Assembly: GCF_004123845.1 (NCBI RefSeq)
Contig: NZ_NBDP01000030.1
Location: forward strand, 248,001 to 312,000
Origin: Allobosea sp. Tri-44
GTDB taxonomy: Bacteria > Pseudomonadota > Alphaproteobacteria > Rhizobiales > Beijerinckiaceae
Length of the DNA: 64,000 nucleotides
Direction: 5' to 3'
The notes under the pieces were generated by a model. It was not told the DNA's origin. It saw nothing but the letters and a program-made list of their open reading frames with translations, and made no database searches. Both the position numbers and the translations under genes were made by a program. Below, in pieces: positions 46,587-55,059 of the stretch. The number at the start of each line of letters is the position of its first letter. Within the stretch, counting starts at the first letter, position 1.

Positions 46587-48104
46587 TCAAGCCGACTGGA
46601 ACCCTGCCCCGTTCGGCTGCGATGTCGAGCCCGCAGGCGCCTCCGGGAGCGGCCTGTCCACAGAAGGCGGCGCAACCGGCAGCAACATCACGACATCGAG
46701 CCCCGGCGCATTGTCCGACAGGCGGATCGCGCCGCCATGCAGGTGCGCGACCGCCGAAGCGAGCGCGAGCCCGAGTCCGAAACCCGGCTTCGTACGGCTC
46801 TGGTCGAGCCGGACAAAGCGCTCCAGCACACGGCCGCGATCGGCCTCGGGAATGCCGGCGCCGTGATCGGCGACACCGAGCTCGATCGTTTCGCCGACGC
46901 GCCGCGCGGTGACCGCAACAGTCGCCGGGGCATCGCCCTCCGGCTTGCCGTATTTCAAGGCGTTGTCGATCAGATTGGCCAGCGCCTGGCCGATCAGCTC
47001 GCGATTGCCGGTGAGCAACAGGTCGGGCTCGACCGAGGCGGACAGAGTGAGCCCCGCCTCCTCCGCGAGCGGCTCGTAGAGTTCGGAGAGCCCATCAACG
47101 ATCTCGGCAAGGTCGAGCGGCGCCATGCTGTCGGTGATCTGGCGGGTCTCGAGCCGCGCGATCATCAACAGGGCATTGAACACCCGGATCAGCCCGTCCG
47201 CTTCCTCGATCGCGCCGTCGAGCGCGGTGCGCAGCTGCTCGGGCGACTGCGCCGTGCGCAAGGCCTCCTCGGCGCGGTTGCGCAGGCGGGTCAACGGCGT
47301 CTTGAGGTCATGGGCGATGTTGTCCGAGACCTGCTGCATGCCGCTCATCAGCTCGCCGATCCGGTCGAGCATGGCGTTGAGATTCTCCGCCAGCCGGTCG
47401 AGCTCGTCGCCGGTGCCGGCGATGGCGAGCCGCCCCTTGAGGTCGCCAGCCATGATCGAGCGGGCCGTATCGTTCATGCCGTCGATGCGCTTCAGCACCC
47501 GCCGCGCGACGAACCAGCCGGCGAAGCAGCCGAGTACCACCACGAGCAGGAATGACCAGGCGGCCGCGCGCTTGATCACAACGCGCAGGCGCTCGCGCTC
47601 CTCGACATCGCGACCGACCAGCAGGCGGAACCCCGCAGGCAACATGAAGACGCGGACGATGGCGTGGTTGGTCTGGTCGAGCGCCTCGGAGGAGCGGGCG
47701 TACTCGATCTCGCTCTCGCCCTGGCGGTCGAGCGTGCCTGGCGGCAGCGCCTCGATATTGCCGGCGATACGCTCGCCCAGCGGCGTGGTGACGAGATAGA
47801 GCGAAGCGCCCGGCCCGCGCGAGCGCCGCTCGATGACCTGGACGAGCCGCCTGATGCCGCCGAGACGCTGCTGCTCGGCCAGGCCCTGGATCTCCGCGTC
47901 GATGGTCGAGCGGATCTGGTCGTCGAGCAGGTTCTTGGCGTTCCAGGCGACATAGCCCAGCACGAAGACGGCAAAGAGCGCGAAGACGACGAGATAGAGC
48001 GCCGTCAGCTTGAAGGCCGTTGTACGGACGAGGTGCGGCAGGAAGCGCAGGCGGCCGGATGACGCTCCGGCTTCCGGGGCACGGTGGTCAGCGAGCTGAG
48101 TCAC
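46587..48104 (-). CDS. Two-component sensor histidine kinase
   Basis: 505 aa. TM1 about 31-53, periplasmic part about 54-178, TM2 about 180-200, HAMP 200-255, HisKA with H265 (DNIAHDLKTPLTRLR), HATPase with NLIDNALKYG, VADHGAGIPE and GFGLGLALA. Its start overlaps the response-regulator gene by 17 bases, so it is the partner of that regulator. Position between degP and glnE is typical of Rhizobiales. The signal is unknown; the neighbour degP hints at envelope stress. Confidence 0.94.
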   Translation of the reverse strand: MTQLADHRAPEAGASSGRLRFLPHLVRTTAFKLTALYLVVFALFAVFVLGYVAWNAKNLLDDQIRSTIDAEIQGLAEQQRLGGIRRLVQVIERRSRGPGASLYLVTTPLGERIAGNIEALPPGTLDRQGESEIEYARSSEALDQTNHAIVRVFMLPAGFRLLVGRDVEERERLRVVIKRAAAWSFLLVVVLGCFAGWFVARRVLKRIDGMNDTARSIMAGDLKGRLAIAGTGDELDRLAENLNAMLDRIGELMSGMQQVSDNIAHDLKTPLTRLRNRAEEALRTAQSPEQLRTALDGAIEEADGLIRVFNALLMIARLETRQITDSMAPLDLAEIVDGLSELYEPLAEEAGLTLSASVEPDLLLTGNRELIGQALANLIDNALKYGKPEGDAPATVAVTARRVGETIELGVADHGAGIPEADRGRVLERFVRLDQSRTKPGFGLGLALASAVAHLHGGAIRLSDNAPGLDVVMLLPVAPPSVDRPLPEAPAGSTSQPNGAGFQSA

Positions 48105-48771
48105 GGACCATATACCCCGCGCCGCGGATGGTGTGGATCATCGGGTGCTCGAAACCCTTGTCGACCTTGGAGCGCAGCCGCGAGACGTGCACGTCGATGA
48201 CATTCGTCTGCGGGTCGAAGTGATAATCCCAGACGTTCTCGAGCAGCATGGTGCGAGTCACGACCTGGCCGGCATGCTTCATCAGATATTCGAGCAGACG
48301 GAACTCGCGCGGCTGCAGCGCGATCTCCTCGCCGGCGCGGGTGACGCGATGCGCCAGCCGATCGAGCAGGAGGTCGCCGGTGCGATAGCTGGTCGGTTCG
48401 GAGGCAGGCGCGCCGCGGCGGCGCGAGAGGACTTCGACCCGGGCGAGCAGCTCGGAGAAGGCATAGGGCTTGGGCAGGTAGTCGTCGCCGCCGGCGCGCA
48501 GGCCCTTCACCCGGTCGTCGACCTGGGCGAGTGCGGAGAGGATCAGCGCCGGGGTCGTCTCGCCTTGCTCGCGCAAAGAGCGGATCACCGAAAGCCCGTC
48601 CATCCGCGGCAGCATGCGGTCGACGACGAGCACGTCATAGCCGCCGCCCTGCGCCATGGCGTAGCCTTCCAGGCCGTCGGGGGCGTGGTCGGCGACATGG
48701 CCGGCCTCGCGAAAGGCCTTGACCAGATAGGCTGCCGCTTCGGCATCGTCTTCAACGATCAGGAGTCGCAT
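48088..48771 (-). CDS. OmpR-family response regulator
   Basis: 227 aa: receiver domain 1-118 with phospho-acceptor D51 (VLVVDRMLPRMDG) and K101-like SALAQVDDRVKG/LPKPYAFSE, then winged-helix DNA-binding domain about 130-225 (LQPREFRLLEYLMKHAGQVV, NVIDVHVSRLRSKVDKG). Overlaps and is coupled to the kinase gene. Its ATG lies only 18 bases behind a rho-independent-type terminator. Confidence 0.95.
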   Translation of the reverse strand: MRLLIVEDDAEAAAYLVKAFREAGHVADHAPDGLEGYAMAQGGGYDVLVVDRMLPRMDGLSVIRSLREQGETTPALILSALAQVDDRVKGLRAGGDDYLPKPYAFSELLARVEVLSRRRGAPASEPTSYRTGDLLLDRLAHRVTRAGEEIALQPREFRLLEYLMKHAGQVVTRTMLLENVWDYHFDPQTNVIDVHVSRLRSKVDKGFEHPMIHTIRGAGYMVRDSAR

Positions 48772-48789
48772 GACTGCAAACTAGCCCAA

Positions 48790-48834
48790 CGAAAAGAAAA
48801 GCGGCAGGCCGGAGGTGACGATCCGACCTGCCGC
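48790..48834 (-). terminator. Terminator or attenuator just ahead of the response-regulator gene
   Basis: On the minus strand GCGGCAGG pairs with CCTGCCGC (48827-48834 with 48801-48808), an 8-bp GC-rich stem followed directly by TTTTCTTTTC. It ends 18 bases before the start codon of the regulator, too close for a promoter between them, so the regulator mRNA must carry or read through this hairpin. Confidence 0.65.
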
Positions 48835-48897
48835 CGTGACGGCTGGCATTCCCGGCAGGGGGCGACGTGACAACCGGGAGAAACCATCCGCCCGGAC

Positions 48898-48939
48898 CAT
48901 GCTCTTGCAGATGAACTGAACGCTACGCGCAAGAGCATG
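48898..48939 (-). terminator. Long hairpin behind degP
   Basis: CATGCTCTTGC (48898-48908) and GCAAGAGCATG (48929-48939) form a perfect 11-bp stem with a 20-base loop, 21 bases behind the degP stop. There is no T-run. It may be a repeat-type palindrome or stabilise the degP mRNA. Confidence 0.5.
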
Positions 48940-48960
48940 CCCGATCTTGATAGGCCCGGG

Positions 48961-50196
48961 TCAGGCCGCCGGCTGGCGGCCGACCTCGAACGAGACCTCG
49001 CGCTCCTTGCCATCGCGCCAGATGGTCAGGTTCGTCTTGGCGCCGGGTGCGAAGGTCGCGATCTTGCGCGAGAGCTCGCGGGCATCGGCGATCTTCTCAC
49101 CGTTGACGGCGAGGATGGTATCACCGCGCTTCAGGCCGGCCTTGGCGGCAGGGCCGTTGGCCTGCGCCTCGGCGATCAGCGCGCCCTTGGCATCCTTCAG
49201 GCCGATCGCGTCGGCGACCTCGGCCGTGACCGGCTGGATCTGCACGCCGATGAAGCCGCGGGCGACCGAGCCGTGCTCCTTGAGCTGCTCTACGACGCTC
49301 TGGACGGTGGCAGCGGGAATCGCGAAGGCGATGCCGACATTGCCGCCCGAAGGCGAGTAGATCGCGGTGTTGACGCCGACGACCTCGCCCTTCTGGTTAA
49401 AGGTCGGACCGCCGGAATTGCCGCGGTTTACGGCTGCGTCGATCTGCAGGAAGTCGTCATAGGGGCCGGAGCCGATATCGCGGCCCTGCGCCGAGACGAT
49501 GCCAGCGGTCACGGTGCCGCCAAGGCCGAACGGATTGCCGACCGCCAACACCCATTCACCGGTGCGCGGCTTGCCTGAAGCCAGCTGAACGAACGGATAG
49601 TTGCCGGACTCGTTGACCTTGAGCAGAGCAAGGTCAGTGCGCGGATCGGTGCCGATCACCTTGGCCGAAAGCGTCTTGCCGCTATCGGTGACCAGCTGGA
49701 CCTCGGCCGCATTGGCGACGACGTGGTTGTTGGTGACGACATAGCCGTCCTGACTGACGAAGAAGCCCGAGCCCTGCGAGAGCTGAGCGCGCGGCTGCTG
49801 CTGCGGTCCGCGCGGGCCCATGCCCTCCTCGCCGAAGCGGCGCAGGAAGCGCTCGAGCGGATGGCCGGGAGGCAGGCCTTCGATGCCAGCCGGGCCGCCC
49901 TGCTCGTCGGCGCTTGCGACGACCTTGGCCTTGACGCGAACCGAGACGACGGCGGGCTTAACCCGATCGACCACATCGGCGAAGGAGGGCAGCTGTGTCT
50001 GCTGCAAGCCGGAGAGCTGGATCGGCTGCGCATTGGCGGCGCCGTGGGTGTTCAGGAAATTGTCGGCGAGGCCGGCCATCAGGCCGATGCTCAGCGTCGC
50101 CGCGCCGGCGATGAGCGCGCCGCGCTTCAGGATCGAGCGGGTGGTGGCGGGCGAGCGAGTGGCGGTGTCGGGGGTATTATTTTCTTGGGTGGTCAT
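48961..50196 (-). CDS. degP: Periplasmic serine protease, HtrA/DegP family
   Basis: 411 aa. N-terminal membrane anchor or signal about 25-46 (GALIAGAATLSIGLMAGLA); trypsin-like domain with H158 (VVTNNHVVA), D188 (DPRTDLALLK) and S261 (NRGNSGGPTFN); one PDZ domain about 305-400 (RGFIGVQIQPVTAEVADAIG, RGDTILAVNGEKI). E. coli DegP has two PDZ domains, so this is closer to DegS/DegQ in layout. Degrades misfolded envelope proteins. GAGGTGAG precedes the ATG at 50196; the longer frame is not supported. Followed by a two-component pair and glnE, a conserved order. Confidence 0.94.
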   Translation of the reverse strand: MTTQENNTPDTATRSPATTRSILKRGALIAGAATLSIGLMAGLADNFLNTHGAANAQPIQLSGLQQTQLPSFADVVDRVKPAVVSVRVKAKVVASADEQGGPAGIEGLPPGHPLERFLRRFGEEGMGPRGPQQQPRAQLSQGSGFFVSQDGYVVTNNHVVANAAEVQLVTDSGKTLSAKVIGTDPRTDLALLKVNESGNYPFVQLASGKPRTGEWVLAVGNPFGLGGTVTAGIVSAQGRDIGSGPYDDFLQIDAAVNRGNSGGPTFNQKGEVVGVNTAIYSPSGGNVGIAFAIPAATVQSVVEQLKEHGSVARGFIGVQIQPVTAEVADAIGLKDAKGALIAEAQANGPAAKAGLKRGDTILAVNGEKIADARELSRKIATFAPGAKTNLTIWRDGKEREVSFEVGRQPAA

Positions 50197-50391
50197 GGTT
50201 CTCACCTCGATGCGGGAGGCAGGGCCTTCCCTGCTTCGTGAGGTGGACCATGACGGACGGCGCCTTACCCGGATTTCGCCCGATGATGACAGTTTCGTAA
50301 GGTTGGCGCGGCTTGGGGGAAGGAGTCGGCTTGACGCTGACTCGGTCACGATGCTCCCTACAGTCGATGCGCGCGATAAGAGCAGGCCGAC

Positions 50392-50898
50392 ATGAAACAC
50401 GTGATTGGATATATGGTCCTCGCCGCATTGCTACTCGCTGGGGAGAACGCCCTGGCGCAAGACATGCCCGCTTATGAAACCGGGGTGCGCCTCGCGCAGC
50501 GCCGCGGCTACGAAAACGCCGAATGCTATGGACGGGTCTTCGCCAAGCACGCGGTGGTCGTCGAAAAACCCAACGGGAGGAAAAGCTGGTTCGCCGCCTC
50601 GACACCGGCCTACAACGCCGAGCAGCAACGCCGCTGCGGCGTCGACCGGCTGGGCGACCTCAGGCAGCGCGCGGCGGGCTCATCGTCCGGCAGGGCCGGG
50701 TCTGCACATCGTGCCGGCCTGAGGGTGGCGGCCCAGCGCGGACATTCCGGAGAGCAAGCCGCCTGCTTCGCCCGAACCTACGCGCTCTTCGCATACGAAA
50801 CGCCCGTTCCTGGCAGCCCTCGCGGCTACGCAATTGCCGGGCGTAGCGACAATGCATACCGGGCAGAGCTTTTCCGGAGCTGCGGTATCAGCCGCTAG
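50392..50898 (+). CDS. Secreted hypothetical protein with two internal repeats
   Basis: 168 aa, not recognised. Signal peptide MKHVIGYMVLAALLLAGENA with LAQ after it. The mature chain has two related units of about 50 residues: the first from GYENAECYGRVFAKH to AEQQRRCGVDR, the second from GEQAACFARTYALF to AYRAELFRSCGISR. Each unit carries one Cys near each end (four in all), which suggests one disulfide per unit. A Ser/Gly/Arg linker of about 35 residues joins them. It is on the opposite strand to its neighbours, divergent from degP. Confidence 0.7.
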   Translation: MKHVIGYMVLAALLLAGENALAQDMPAYETGVRLAQRRGYENAECYGRVFAKHAVVVEKPNGRKSWFAASTPAYNAEQQRRCGVDRLGDLRQRAAGSSSGRAGSAHRAGLRVAAQRGHSGEQAACFARTYALFAYETPVPGSPRGYAIAGRSDNAYRAELFRSCGISR

Positions 50899-50904
50899 GC
50901 CGAT

Positions 50905-51375
50905 CTAGCCGTCGCTGCGCTTCATCAGCTCGTCCAACCTCGCCTGCTCTTCGGCAGTCAATGCAGCGCTGACCGGCGCAGCAGAACGATTGCGCCGACG
51001 CCAGAGGAAGACGGCCCCGGACAGCACGATGAGGAAGGGCGCGGCCCAGAGCGCGATGGTGCGCACATTCATCGGCGGGCGCAGCAAGACGAAGTCGCCA
51101 TAGCGAGCGACGACGAAATCGATCACGGCGCCGTCGCTGTCGCCGGCAGTGAGCCGTTCGCGTACCAGGATGCGCAGATCCTTGGCGAGCGGCGCATCGG
51201 AATCGTCGATCGATTGATTCTGGCAGACCAGGCAGCGCAGGCCGGAGGAAATCCCCCGCGCGCGCTGTTCCAGCGCAGGATTCTTCAGCACCTCGTCGGG
51301 CTGCACGGCGGCTGCCGGGCCCGAGAACGCCGATAGCCCGACCAGGAAGAGCAGGACAGCACGCATCGGGATCAC
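50905..51375 (-). CDS. ccmH: Cytochrome c maturation protein CcmH (CycL)
   Basis: 156 aa, anchored in the membrane and facing the periplasm; reduces the apocytochrome CXXC before heme attachment. Signal/anchor 1-24, thiol motif LRCLVCQNQS with C48 and C51, second helix about 106-125 (ALWAAPFLIVLSGAVFLW). The start is GTG at 51375, overlapping the ccmF stop by four bases; an ATG three codons further in (51366) is possible. Confidence 0.95.
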   Translation of the reverse strand: MIPMRAVLLFLVGLSAFSGPAAAVQPDEVLKNPALEQRARGISSGLRCLVCQNQSIDDSDAPLAKDLRILVRERLTAGDSDGAVIDFVVARYGDFVLLRPPMNVRTIALWAAPFLIVLSGAVFLWRRRNRSAAPVSAALTAEEQARLDELMKRSDG

Positions 51376-53354
51376 TCGGCCGGCTGCGGAAGCGCGGCCG
51401 GTGCCGCCACGCGCCGCGGCGCGGCCAATCGGAAGCGCCGATCGGTCAGCGAGAGCCCGCCGCCCGCCGCCATCACCAGCGCGCCGATCCAGATCAGGAG
51501 GATCAGTGGCTTGTCGTGCAGCTTGACCGCGATAGCGCCGCTGTCGTCGATCTCGCCCAGGCTGAGATAGGCCTGCCCAAGCCCCACAGTGCGGATGCCG
51601 GCTTCGGTGGTCGGCATGGCGCGCGCCGTATAGATGCGCTTCATCGCCTCGACAGGCTCAAGCTCGCGGCCATTGGCGACGATGCGGAAGCGGGCGGCGT
51701 CCTCGCGATAATTCGGGCCGGTGCGCGGCGTCACGGCCTCCAGCGTGACGGTGTAACGGCCACTGGTGAGGCTCTCGCCGACCTTGAGCATGCCGATCGC
51801 CTCAGTGCCCCAGGCTGTAGCGGCGATGCCGATCACGCTGATGCCGACACCGGCATGGCCGAGCGCACTGCCCCAGGCGGAGCGCGGCAGGCCCTTCGCC
51901 CGCGACCAGATCGCCGAGGCGCCGCTGGCGCGGCCGGCTACGCGTTCGCCGATTTCCCAAAATGCTCCGACGACGAGAAAGACACCGAGACCGATGCCGA
52001 GCGGCGCCAGCACCGGCCCGCCACGCACGAAGGCGAAGATCGCAAGTGTCGTGATCACGCCGACGCCGAATGCGACCTGGGCGCGCTGGGCGGCGCCGAG
52101 CAGGTCGCCGCGCTTCCAGGCCAGTGTCTGGCCGATCGGCAGCAGCAGCAACAACGGCACCAGCAGCGGCACGAAGGTGGCGTTGAAGAAGGGGGGGCCG
52201 ACCGAAATCTTGTCGCCGGTCACCATCTCCAGCACGAGCGGATAGAGCGTGCCGATGAAGACGGTGGCGCAGGCGGTCGCCAGGAAGAGGTTGTTGACGA
52301 CGAGCGCGCTCTCCCGTGAGACCGGCGCGAACAAGCCGCCCTGTTTCAAAAGCGGCGCCCGCCAGGCGAACAGCGCCAGCGAGCCGCCGATGAAGGCGAT
52401 CAGGATGCCGAGGATGAACAGGCCGCGCTGCGGGTCGCTGGCGAAGGAATGCACCGAGGTCAGCACGCCGGAGCGGACGATGAAGGTGCCGAGCAGCGAG
52501 AGCGAGAAGGTCAGGATGGCGAGCAGGATCGTCCAGACCTTGAGCGCGTCGCGCTTCTCCATCACCACGGTCGAGTGAATCAGCGCCGTGCCGGCGAGCC
52601 AGGGCATCAGGGAGGCGTTCTCGACCGGGTCCCAGAACCACCAGCCGCCCCAGCCGAGCTCGTAATAGGCCCAGTAGGAGCCCATCGCGATGCCGAGCGT
52701 CAGAAAGGTCCAGGCCAGCAGGGTCCAGGGACGGACGGCGCGCGCCCAGACCGCGTCGATCTTGCCCTCGATCAAGGCCGCGACGGCGAAGGCATAGGTG
52801 ATCGAGAAGCCGACATAGCCGACATAGAGCAGCGGCGGATGGATCGCGAGGCCAAGGTCCTGCAGGATCGGGTTGAGGTCCTGCCCCTCGCCCGGAGCCG
52901 GGACGAGGCGCCGGAACGGGTTCGAGGTCAAAAGCGTGAAGGCGAGGAAGGCGACACTGACGCTGCCTTGGGCAGCGAGGGTGCCGGCCCGCAACTTTAC
53001 CGGCAACGACCGGCGCGATAGCGCGACCAGCGCGCCGAACAGCACGAGGATGAGGACCCAGAGCAGCATCGAGCCCTCATGGTTTCCCCATACGGCGGTC
53101 AGCTTGTAGATCAGCGGCTGCGTCGAATGCGAATTGGCGACGACGTTCTCGACCGAGAAATCGGACGTCACATAGGACGCCATCAGGCAGCCGAAGGAGA
53201 GCGCGACCAGGAGGAAGCAGGCAATCGCCGCCGCCGGGCCGACCGAGGCCAGAGCCGGATCGTTCCTGGCCACCCCCCAGAGCGGCACGATCGTCTGGAC
53301 GACCGCGACGCCGAGCGCCAATGCCAACGCGAAATGACCGATCTCGACGAACAC
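51372..53354 (-). CDS. ccmF: Cytochrome c heme lyase subunit CcmF (CycK)
   Basis: Large membrane protein (660 aa) that takes heme from CcmE and attaches it to cytochromes c. About 15 helices. Signature WGNHEGSMLLW near residue 90 and the WWD domain GWGGWWFWDPVENASLMPW about 232-250. Length and order in the ccmI-E-F-H operon are normal. Starts 10 bases after ccmE. Confidence 0.97.
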   Translation of the reverse strand: MFVEIGHFALALALGVAVVQTIVPLWGVARNDPALASVGPAAAIACFLLVALSFGCLMASYVTSDFSVENVVANSHSTQPLIYKLTAVWGNHEGSMLLWVLILVLFGALVALSRRSLPVKLRAGTLAAQGSVSVAFLAFTLLTSNPFRRLVPAPGEGQDLNPILQDLGLAIHPPLLYVGYVGFSITYAFAVAALIEGKIDAVWARAVRPWTLLAWTFLTLGIAMGSYWAYYELGWGGWWFWDPVENASLMPWLAGTALIHSTVVMEKRDALKVWTILLAILTFSLSLLGTFIVRSGVLTSVHSFASDPQRGLFILGILIAFIGGSLALFAWRAPLLKQGGLFAPVSRESALVVNNLFLATACATVFIGTLYPLVLEMVTGDKISVGPPFFNATFVPLLVPLLLLLPIGQTLAWKRGDLLGAAQRAQVAFGVGVITTLAIFAFVRGGPVLAPLGIGLGVFLVVGAFWEIGERVAGRASGASAIWSRAKGLPRSAWGSALGHAGVGISVIGIAATAWGTEAIGMLKVGESLTSGRYTVTLEAVTPRTGPNYREDAARFRIVANGRELEPVEAMKRIYTARAMPTTEAGIRTVGLGQAYLSLGEIDDSGAIAVKLHDKPLILLIWIGALVMAAGGGLSLTDRRFRLAAPRRVAAPAALPQPAE

Positions 53355-53364
53355 TGGCGCAGCC

Positions 53365-53883
53365 CTATTTCGTGGACGGCGCTGCGGGCGCGCCGGCTTT
53401 GGTTTCGCCGGGCTGCCAATGGCCCTGCTTCTTCAGCGCGTCGGCGACCTCGCGCGGCATGTAGGTCTCGTCATGCTTGGCCAGGACGGAATCGGCACGG
53501 AAACGCCCCGGCGCTTCAAGCACGCCTTCGGTGACGACACCCTGCCCTTCGCGGAAAAGATCCGGCAGCAGGCCGGTATAGCTGACCATGGTCCTGGTCT
53601 TCCCGTCGGTAACGGCAAAGCTGACACGCTGGTTGGAGCCGCGCTCGACCGATCCGGCCTCGACCAGGCCGCCCAGTCGCAGGCGTGTGCCGGGCGTGAG
53701 GCCCTTCTCGACGATCTCGGTCGGTCCGTAGAAGAAGACGATCGAATCGCGCAGGGCATAGGCGACTAGCCCGGCTGCGAGGCCAAGCACGACACCGACC
53801 GAGGCGATCACGACGAGACGGCGCTGCTTGCGTGTCAAGCGCTTGCGCGGCGGCGTGGCGGGGATACCGACCTGGGCGGTCAT
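53365..53883 (-). CDS. ccmE: Cytochrome c heme chaperone CcmE (CycJ)
   Basis: 172 aa, one N-terminal helix (about 22-44) and a periplasmic OB fold that binds heme covalently through H137 in [10 protein letters not shown], with Y141 near. The ATG overlaps the ccmI stop by four bases. Confidence 0.96.
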   Translation of the reverse strand: MTAQVGIPATPPRKRLTRKQRRLVVIASVGVVLGLAAGLVAYALRDSIVFFYGPTEIVEKGLTPGTRLRLGGLVEAGSVERGSNQRVSFAVTDGKTRTMVSYTGLLPDLFREGQGVVTEGVLEAPGRFRADSVLAKHDETYMPREVADALKKQGHWQPGETKAGAPAAPSTK

Positions 53884-54983
53884 CGCGCCGCCTCCTGCAG
53901 GCCGAGCTCGCTGCGCAGGTCATCGAGTGCAGCCGCAGTAACCTGATCGGAGATCAGGCGCTGCCGGGCCACGGAAAGCGATCTCTGCGCCGCCTCGCGG
54001 TCCCCGAGCGTAGCCTGCGAGCGGATCAGACGGGACCAATCGGCAAGACTGCCGCCGCCCTCGGCGAGCCGTGCGGCGAGGCCATCGACCATGCCGCGGA
54101 TCGCAATCATGCGTTCGGCTTCCGGCAGGCTGGCGATCGCATCCACCGGACCGGACGAGCGCTCCAGCCCTTCGAGGCGCGCCCGCACCGTCGCCACCCA
54201 AGGCGCGTCGGCCGGCGCGTCGGCGAGCAGGGCCTTGAGCGCCGCGATCGCGGCCGGCACCTGCCCATCCTGCTCCTGCGCGATCGCCATGAAGAAGCGG
54301 GCACGCGGATTGCCCGGATCGAGCTTCAGCGCCTCGGCCAGGCTTGCGCGCGCCGCAGCCGTGACCACGCCCCCCGCGGCGAGCATCTGCGCTTCGGCCT
54401 GGCCGCCCTCCCGCTCGCTCGTCGCGCCGTCATAGCGGATCGCGTTGGCGAAGGCCTTAGCGGCATCGTCGAAACGTCCCTGACGCAAATAGACCGGTGC
54501 GAGCACGCTCCAGCCTTTACCGTCAGTGGGGTTTGCGGCGAGATGGGACTCGATCCGTGCTAGCGCCAGCTCGAAATCCTGCTCCGGATTGGCCTTCATC
54601 CGCGCGGCGAGCGGCTGGTCCGGCAGGCTCGGCGAGCCATAGGCGCCGTAGATCAACAGCGCCAGCAGAGGTACACAGGAGAGCGCGATCGCGGACGCCG
54701 CGCGGCGTCGCCGCAGCGCCGGCTCACTCTCGCCGGCTGGCACCGATTCCGTCGCCGTCTCGCGCAGAAGTCGGCGCGCCGCCTCGGCCTTGGCTGCATC
54801 GGCCTCTGCGCCGCCGATCAGCTTGCGGCCGAGATCGCGATCGATCTCGGCGAGCTGGGCACGGTAGAGCGCGGTCGCTCCGGCCGTATCGGCGGTGAGC
54901 GCCGGGGCCCGGCGGCCAAGCGGCCAGAGCACCGCCATGACCGCTGCGCCCGTCATGGCCGCGAAGATGATCCAGATCAGCAT
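53880..54983 (-). CDS. ccmI: Cytochrome c biogenesis protein CcmI (CycH)
   Basis: 367 aa. Two N-terminal helices ([21 protein letters not shown] and, about 100-120, [19 protein letters not shown]) around a Leu-zipper-like cytoplasmic loop, then a periplasmic TPR domain about 135-300 ([37 protein letters not shown]). Holds apocytochrome c for CcmFH. First gene of the ccmIEFH operon. Confidence 0.93.
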   Translation of the reverse strand: MLIWIIFAAMTGAAVMAVLWPLGRRAPALTADTAGATALYRAQLAEIDRDLGRKLIGGAEADAAKAEAARRLLRETATESVPAGESEPALRRRRAASAIALSCVPLLALLIYGAYGSPSLPDQPLAARMKANPEQDFELALARIESHLAANPTDGKGWSVLAPVYLRQGRFDDAAKAFANAIRYDGATSEREGGQAEAQMLAAGGVVTAAARASLAEALKLDPGNPRARFFMAIAQEQDGQVPAAIAALKALLADAPADAPWVATVRARLEGLERSSGPVDAIASLPEAERMIAIRGMVDGLAARLAEGGGSLADWSRLIRSQATLGDREAAQRSLSVARQRLISDQVTAAALDDLRSELGLQEAAR

Positions 54984-55059
54984 TCGCCGTTCATAACCGT
55001 TCGAAGGTGCCGGTTCATGTCCGAAGATGGCGACAAAGGGTCACGCGGGCAATGCGGCG

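Noticed and set aside
46541..46675. Longer N-terminus for GlnE
   Set aside because: The added 45 residues overlap the kinase gene and are Arg/Ser-rich, unlike any GlnE start; the GTG at 46540 gives the normal length.
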